A DNA stretch of 64,000 nucleotides, taken from positions 1 through 64,000 of the forward strand of contig NZ_BATR01000010.1 of NCBI RefSeq assembly GCF_000739655.1, read 5' to 3'. Origin of the DNA: Verrucomicrobium sp. BvORR106. Lineage in GTDB: Bacteria; Verrucomicrobiota; Verrucomicrobiia; Verrucomicrobiales; Verrucomicrobiaceae. This document shows positions 62,501-64,000 of the stretch, one piece after another. The first letter of the stretch is position 1, and each line of letters opens with the position of its first letter. The notes under the pieces were generated by a model. It searched no databases. It saw only the letters and a list, made by a program, of their open reading frames with translations, and was not told the DNA's origin. Made by a program: the position numbers and the translations under genes.

Positions 62501-64000
62501 TGGCAGCCGGGCTGGGCATGCGTTTCTCCACCACCGTACCGAGAATGACATCCGCAGGCGACGGGGAAACCACCACACCACTCCCCTGAGTGACATAGGC
62601 ATAGTGCATGGTCACCTGAGCCCCATCCGGCAACACGGTGGTGCGGGGCCGATTGGCCCCATCATACGAGGTGGTGGTGGTCGTTGTCTCGAACCCGGCC
62701 ACGCCATTGAGATTGGCCGCAGTGTGTGCAGCCACAGCATTCCCCGCAGCATCGTATTCTGTGCGACTGAATGAGCCACCAGGATTGATGGCCAGTACAC
62801 CCTTGCCCGCGTTGTCGGTATAAGCCGTCGAACTGATGGCCGTGGCGGTATTGGCCACGCCCGAGGTGGTCGTCACCCCATGCTGTCCCGCAAGATAGAC
62901 GATGCTGGACTCCTGCACGACGGTCTGATTGGCCTCACGCACCTGGGTGCGCACGGGGCGACCGAGCGCATCATGCTCCGTCACCGTACGCTGGCCCAGA
63001 GCATTCTCTGCGATCGCCACCACACCCGCGGCGTCATAGATCTGGCGGGAGGCCAGAAGCGCTGGGTTGGGATCACTGGCGGCCTTGGGTTGGAAGGCCT
63101 CCAGCGGACGCCCCACCTGGTCATAGGTGCTGGTCACAATGTTGCCGGCTGCATCCGTGGCGCTCACCACCTGACCGCGGCTGTTGGCGGTAGTCACCTG
63201 GGGCTGCCCCAGAACATTGCCAGCGTAGTTCTTCAAGGTCTTGGTGACCTGACGCGTAGCGTCCTGATACTCATAGAGCACATAGGTGGAGGGACTGACC
63301 GGTTCTTTTTTGGTCCGACCATCCAGATAGTACTCCCATCCCAGCACCGTGCCGTCCGGGTTGTCCTGCTTCCACGGCTTGCCCGCCTGGGTGTGCCAGG
63401 TGGTGGTGACGCCTCCATTCGGTGCCTTAGCGGTGACGGACTTGTCCCGCGGTATGCCCAGGCCATCCAGCTCAGAGTTGTAGCTGGTGGATGACTTGGC
63501 GAGCATCGCGCCACCGTTTTCCCAGTCCCCTTCATAGACACGGCTCTCCGTAGGACGACCGGTGGCATCGTAGAACAGGCGGGTGGTATTGCCCCGCGGG
63601 TCCATGGTCTTGATCAGATCACCAAAGAGATTGTAGGTCTTTTTGACCGTGGCGTAGAGATCCGCACCGGGCACCTCTTCCACACCCGTACCGTCCGCCT
63701 TGGCCCGGCTGCGCCACATGACCTCCTCCACCACGCGGCCCATGCCATCATAGCGGGCATAGGTGAAGTCCTCGGGGGCGTAGCGCGGGCCATCCGTCCA
63801 CTCCACCTCGCCGTTCTGGTTGTAGTACACGTAGTTCCAGCCCTTCTGGACACCAGCGGCGTCGAGCCGCTCCTCCCAGATTCTGCGACCCATGTTGTCG
63901 TAGGCATAGCGGGTCTTGCGGCCCGCGGCATCCTCGGTCTCCTCCAGTTCCTGGCGGAGGTTGTAACGATAGCGGGTGATGACGTTGGGCGCGACCGCTT
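59526..64000 (-). CDS. RHS/YD-repeat polymorphic toxin with HExxH metallopeptidase tip (5' end outside window)
   Basis: The frame is open from the right edge of the window (64000) to the stop at 59526, at least 1490 residues; the N-terminus lies outside. The bulk is RHS/YD repeats (for example FYDATGRPTESRVYEG and TYDQVGRPLEAFQPK), which form a shell around the toxin. The conserved RHS end is present: GARYYDSVDGRFISPDPMGH and DPVNAVDPTG at about 60444. The variable tip is about 305 residues (59529-60443). It has a hydrophobic pre-toxin region (IGLVGSVAEATGGGLIALGT) and near the end the zinc motif HESVH in RHESVHRFLDKATG (59790-59804), with Glu candidates about 30 residues later (FEEIVAETW). 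It is thus a zincin-like metallopeptidase toxin candidate. The tip DNA is AT-richer than the core. Confidence 0.9.
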   Translation of the reverse strand, partial: AVAPNVITRYRYNLRQELEETEDAAGRKTRYAYDNMGRRIWEERLDAAGVQKGWNYVYYNQNGEVEWTDGPRYAPEDFTYARYDGMGRVVEEVMWRSRAKADGTGVEEVPGADLYATVKKTYNLFGDLIKTMDPRGNTTRLFYDATGRPTESRVYEGDWENGGAMLAKSSTSYNSELDGLGIPRDKSVTAKAPNGGVTTTWHTQAGKPWKQDNPDGTVLGWEYYLDGRTKKEPVSPSTYVLYEYQDATRQVTKTLKNYAGNVLGQPQVTTANSRGQVVSATDAAGNIVTSTYDQVGRPLEAFQPKAASDPNPALLASRQIYDAAGVVAIAENALGQRTVTEHDALGRPVRTQVREANQTVVQESSIVYLAGQHGVTTTSGVANTATAISSTAYTDNAGKGVLAINPGGSFSRTEYDAAGNAVAAHTAANLNGVAGFETTTTTTSYDGANRPRTTVLPDGAQVTMHYAYVTQGSGVVVSPSPADVILGTVVEKRMPSPAASSALAPVQGGFIEYQRLDSSGRLVTKSIKAGDGTSTREQTNYVYFPANAGKDAGLLQSYQQQVTTSGFRSHVYVYDEWRRVQTYTCGTSGQDDHVVRTFTYDDPRSLVTDLREDTRDGYTIVHRDYDAQTRVTSETVSLDGTVIRHLTNGYDAAGRRSSLEKGSSIADLGAGAGGSFAFAWQADGALKSVTADGKVFEYSYANNGLITGRSNPWRSYVVNQRDNRGRLTQATTSVVGLPGALLQETLTWLDDNRQSSYVASRAALPGGPAAQTDARYYGYDVERRRLVSESYTPVTGVAQNLSFQYDFGFAGLGIRTSATQGSSPTADFRSYVAPGDTGATNKFARVLRQKSNEKVHDINATGNAFGAASVTASIEKVGSSPNVSHPGWQHPVGNWSVPLRLWPGDHSLEATAHHPGGTFSTSATSNFSLARLEEQVSNTYDEEGNVIQRSWSLSGRTQVLTWDGLGRLLAVTDRDADQHGINWQARYDGLGRRLRSVTQIVRFGGVVGDAVQEDSWYDPLHEFLEVAVETKIGGADGKRTWKVHGPDANGSYGGLQGIGGFEATVDEAAGTWTAVVDDYYGHVVATVDGGVTTTVSWQVTRCASYGPQPGSPVVTLAHGASVAQSTNWRGERMDATGFYYLGARYYDSVDGRFISPDPMGHGASMGLYDMVGGDPVNAVDPTGREMWVHPYVTTGNPQFAPGTEFDRAFREAKIPPLPPRVVAGIGLVGSVAEATGGGLIALGTGETGIGAAIGIAIIAHAKDSWEANWQTMRTGIPVNTQTHGMISSGLKIANVPPEVADFSAHFLEGTLGIYSGRGFFSMPVAASRTSTVLGMANSESRFAASPWLSRPSNVVEVDMWDNPTVLGRYGREIESRPIYLNTANPLNQNPQIATATARHESVHRFLDKATGGRSWDLYHSGNSPQYAFFEEIVAETWGTGNPIKGVVNAIEFNDMFTRHAAGYLYHANKNIQSAATIAEILGRPVGGCAR
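60448..60560 (-). other. RHS core end / toxin tip junction
   Basis: The junction between conserved RHS core and variable tip lies at the DPTG codons near 60444. Sequence on the right (higher coordinates) has high GC and YD-repeat motifs; sequence on the left (lower coordinates) is AT-richer and unrelated. This is where homologous recombination exchanges toxin tips in polymorphic toxin loci. Confidence 0.7.

Overview
The window looks like a chromosomal segment of a verrucomicrobial bacterium (Verrucomicrobiaceae-like, about 60% GC by eye). The evidence is lineage-typical families: a PVC-type CxxCH heme protein, a planctomycete-type cytochrome/DUF1549/DUF1553 protein paired with a Tat-exported DUF1501 protein, DUF1080, DUF4838, a neutral ceramidase-like protein and many secreted proteins. 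The taxon is an inference from family content, not a database match.

0-31 kb is mostly housekeeping. It holds homoserine dehydrogenase, cofactor-independent phosphoglycerate mutase, a bifunctional-nuclease-family protein, a PII protein, rpsB-tsf, an archaeal-type prolyl-tRNA synthetase, histidinol-phosphatase-folP, an ECF-like sigma factor, clpS-DUF2017, a cysH-cysD-cysN operon and a small SRP RNA gene. Between these lie a secreted leucine-rich protein, a prepilin-like protein, a translationally coupled VTC-DUF4956-CotH operon and two membrane-anchored coiled-coil proteins. 31-50 kb is a secreted-catabolism region: PSCyt1/DUF1549/DUF1553 + DUF1501, an ABC-2 exporter, a ceramidase-like protein, two AraC regulators around DUF1080, DMFase-like and unknown Tat proteins, an MDR/SDR reductase pair, a methyltransferase and a DUF4838 glycosidase-like protein.

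50-64 kb is accessory and visibly more AT-rich in places. It contains small membrane proteins and lipoproteins, a large inverted repeat, a head-to-tail array of three related genes on an exact 671-bp period (the middle copy broken by one nonsense codon), a stand-alone S24-type protein, a RAYT/Y1 transposase, and at the right edge an RHS/YD-repeat protein. The RHS protein's variable tip carries an HExxH motif and is followed 2 bp later by a small unrelated gene, the classical layout of a polymorphic toxin with its immunity protein.

The intergenic DNA holds several unannotated repeat families: a 228-bp MITE-like inverted repeat, a 36-bp repeat shared with a site 40 kb away, a BIME-like pair of REP hairpins, a 33-bp perfect inverted repeat, and a 35-bp repeat at two or three sites. 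A RAYT transposase in the same window offers a possible mobiliser for the REP-like ones. No tRNA, rRNA or CRISPR array was recognised.
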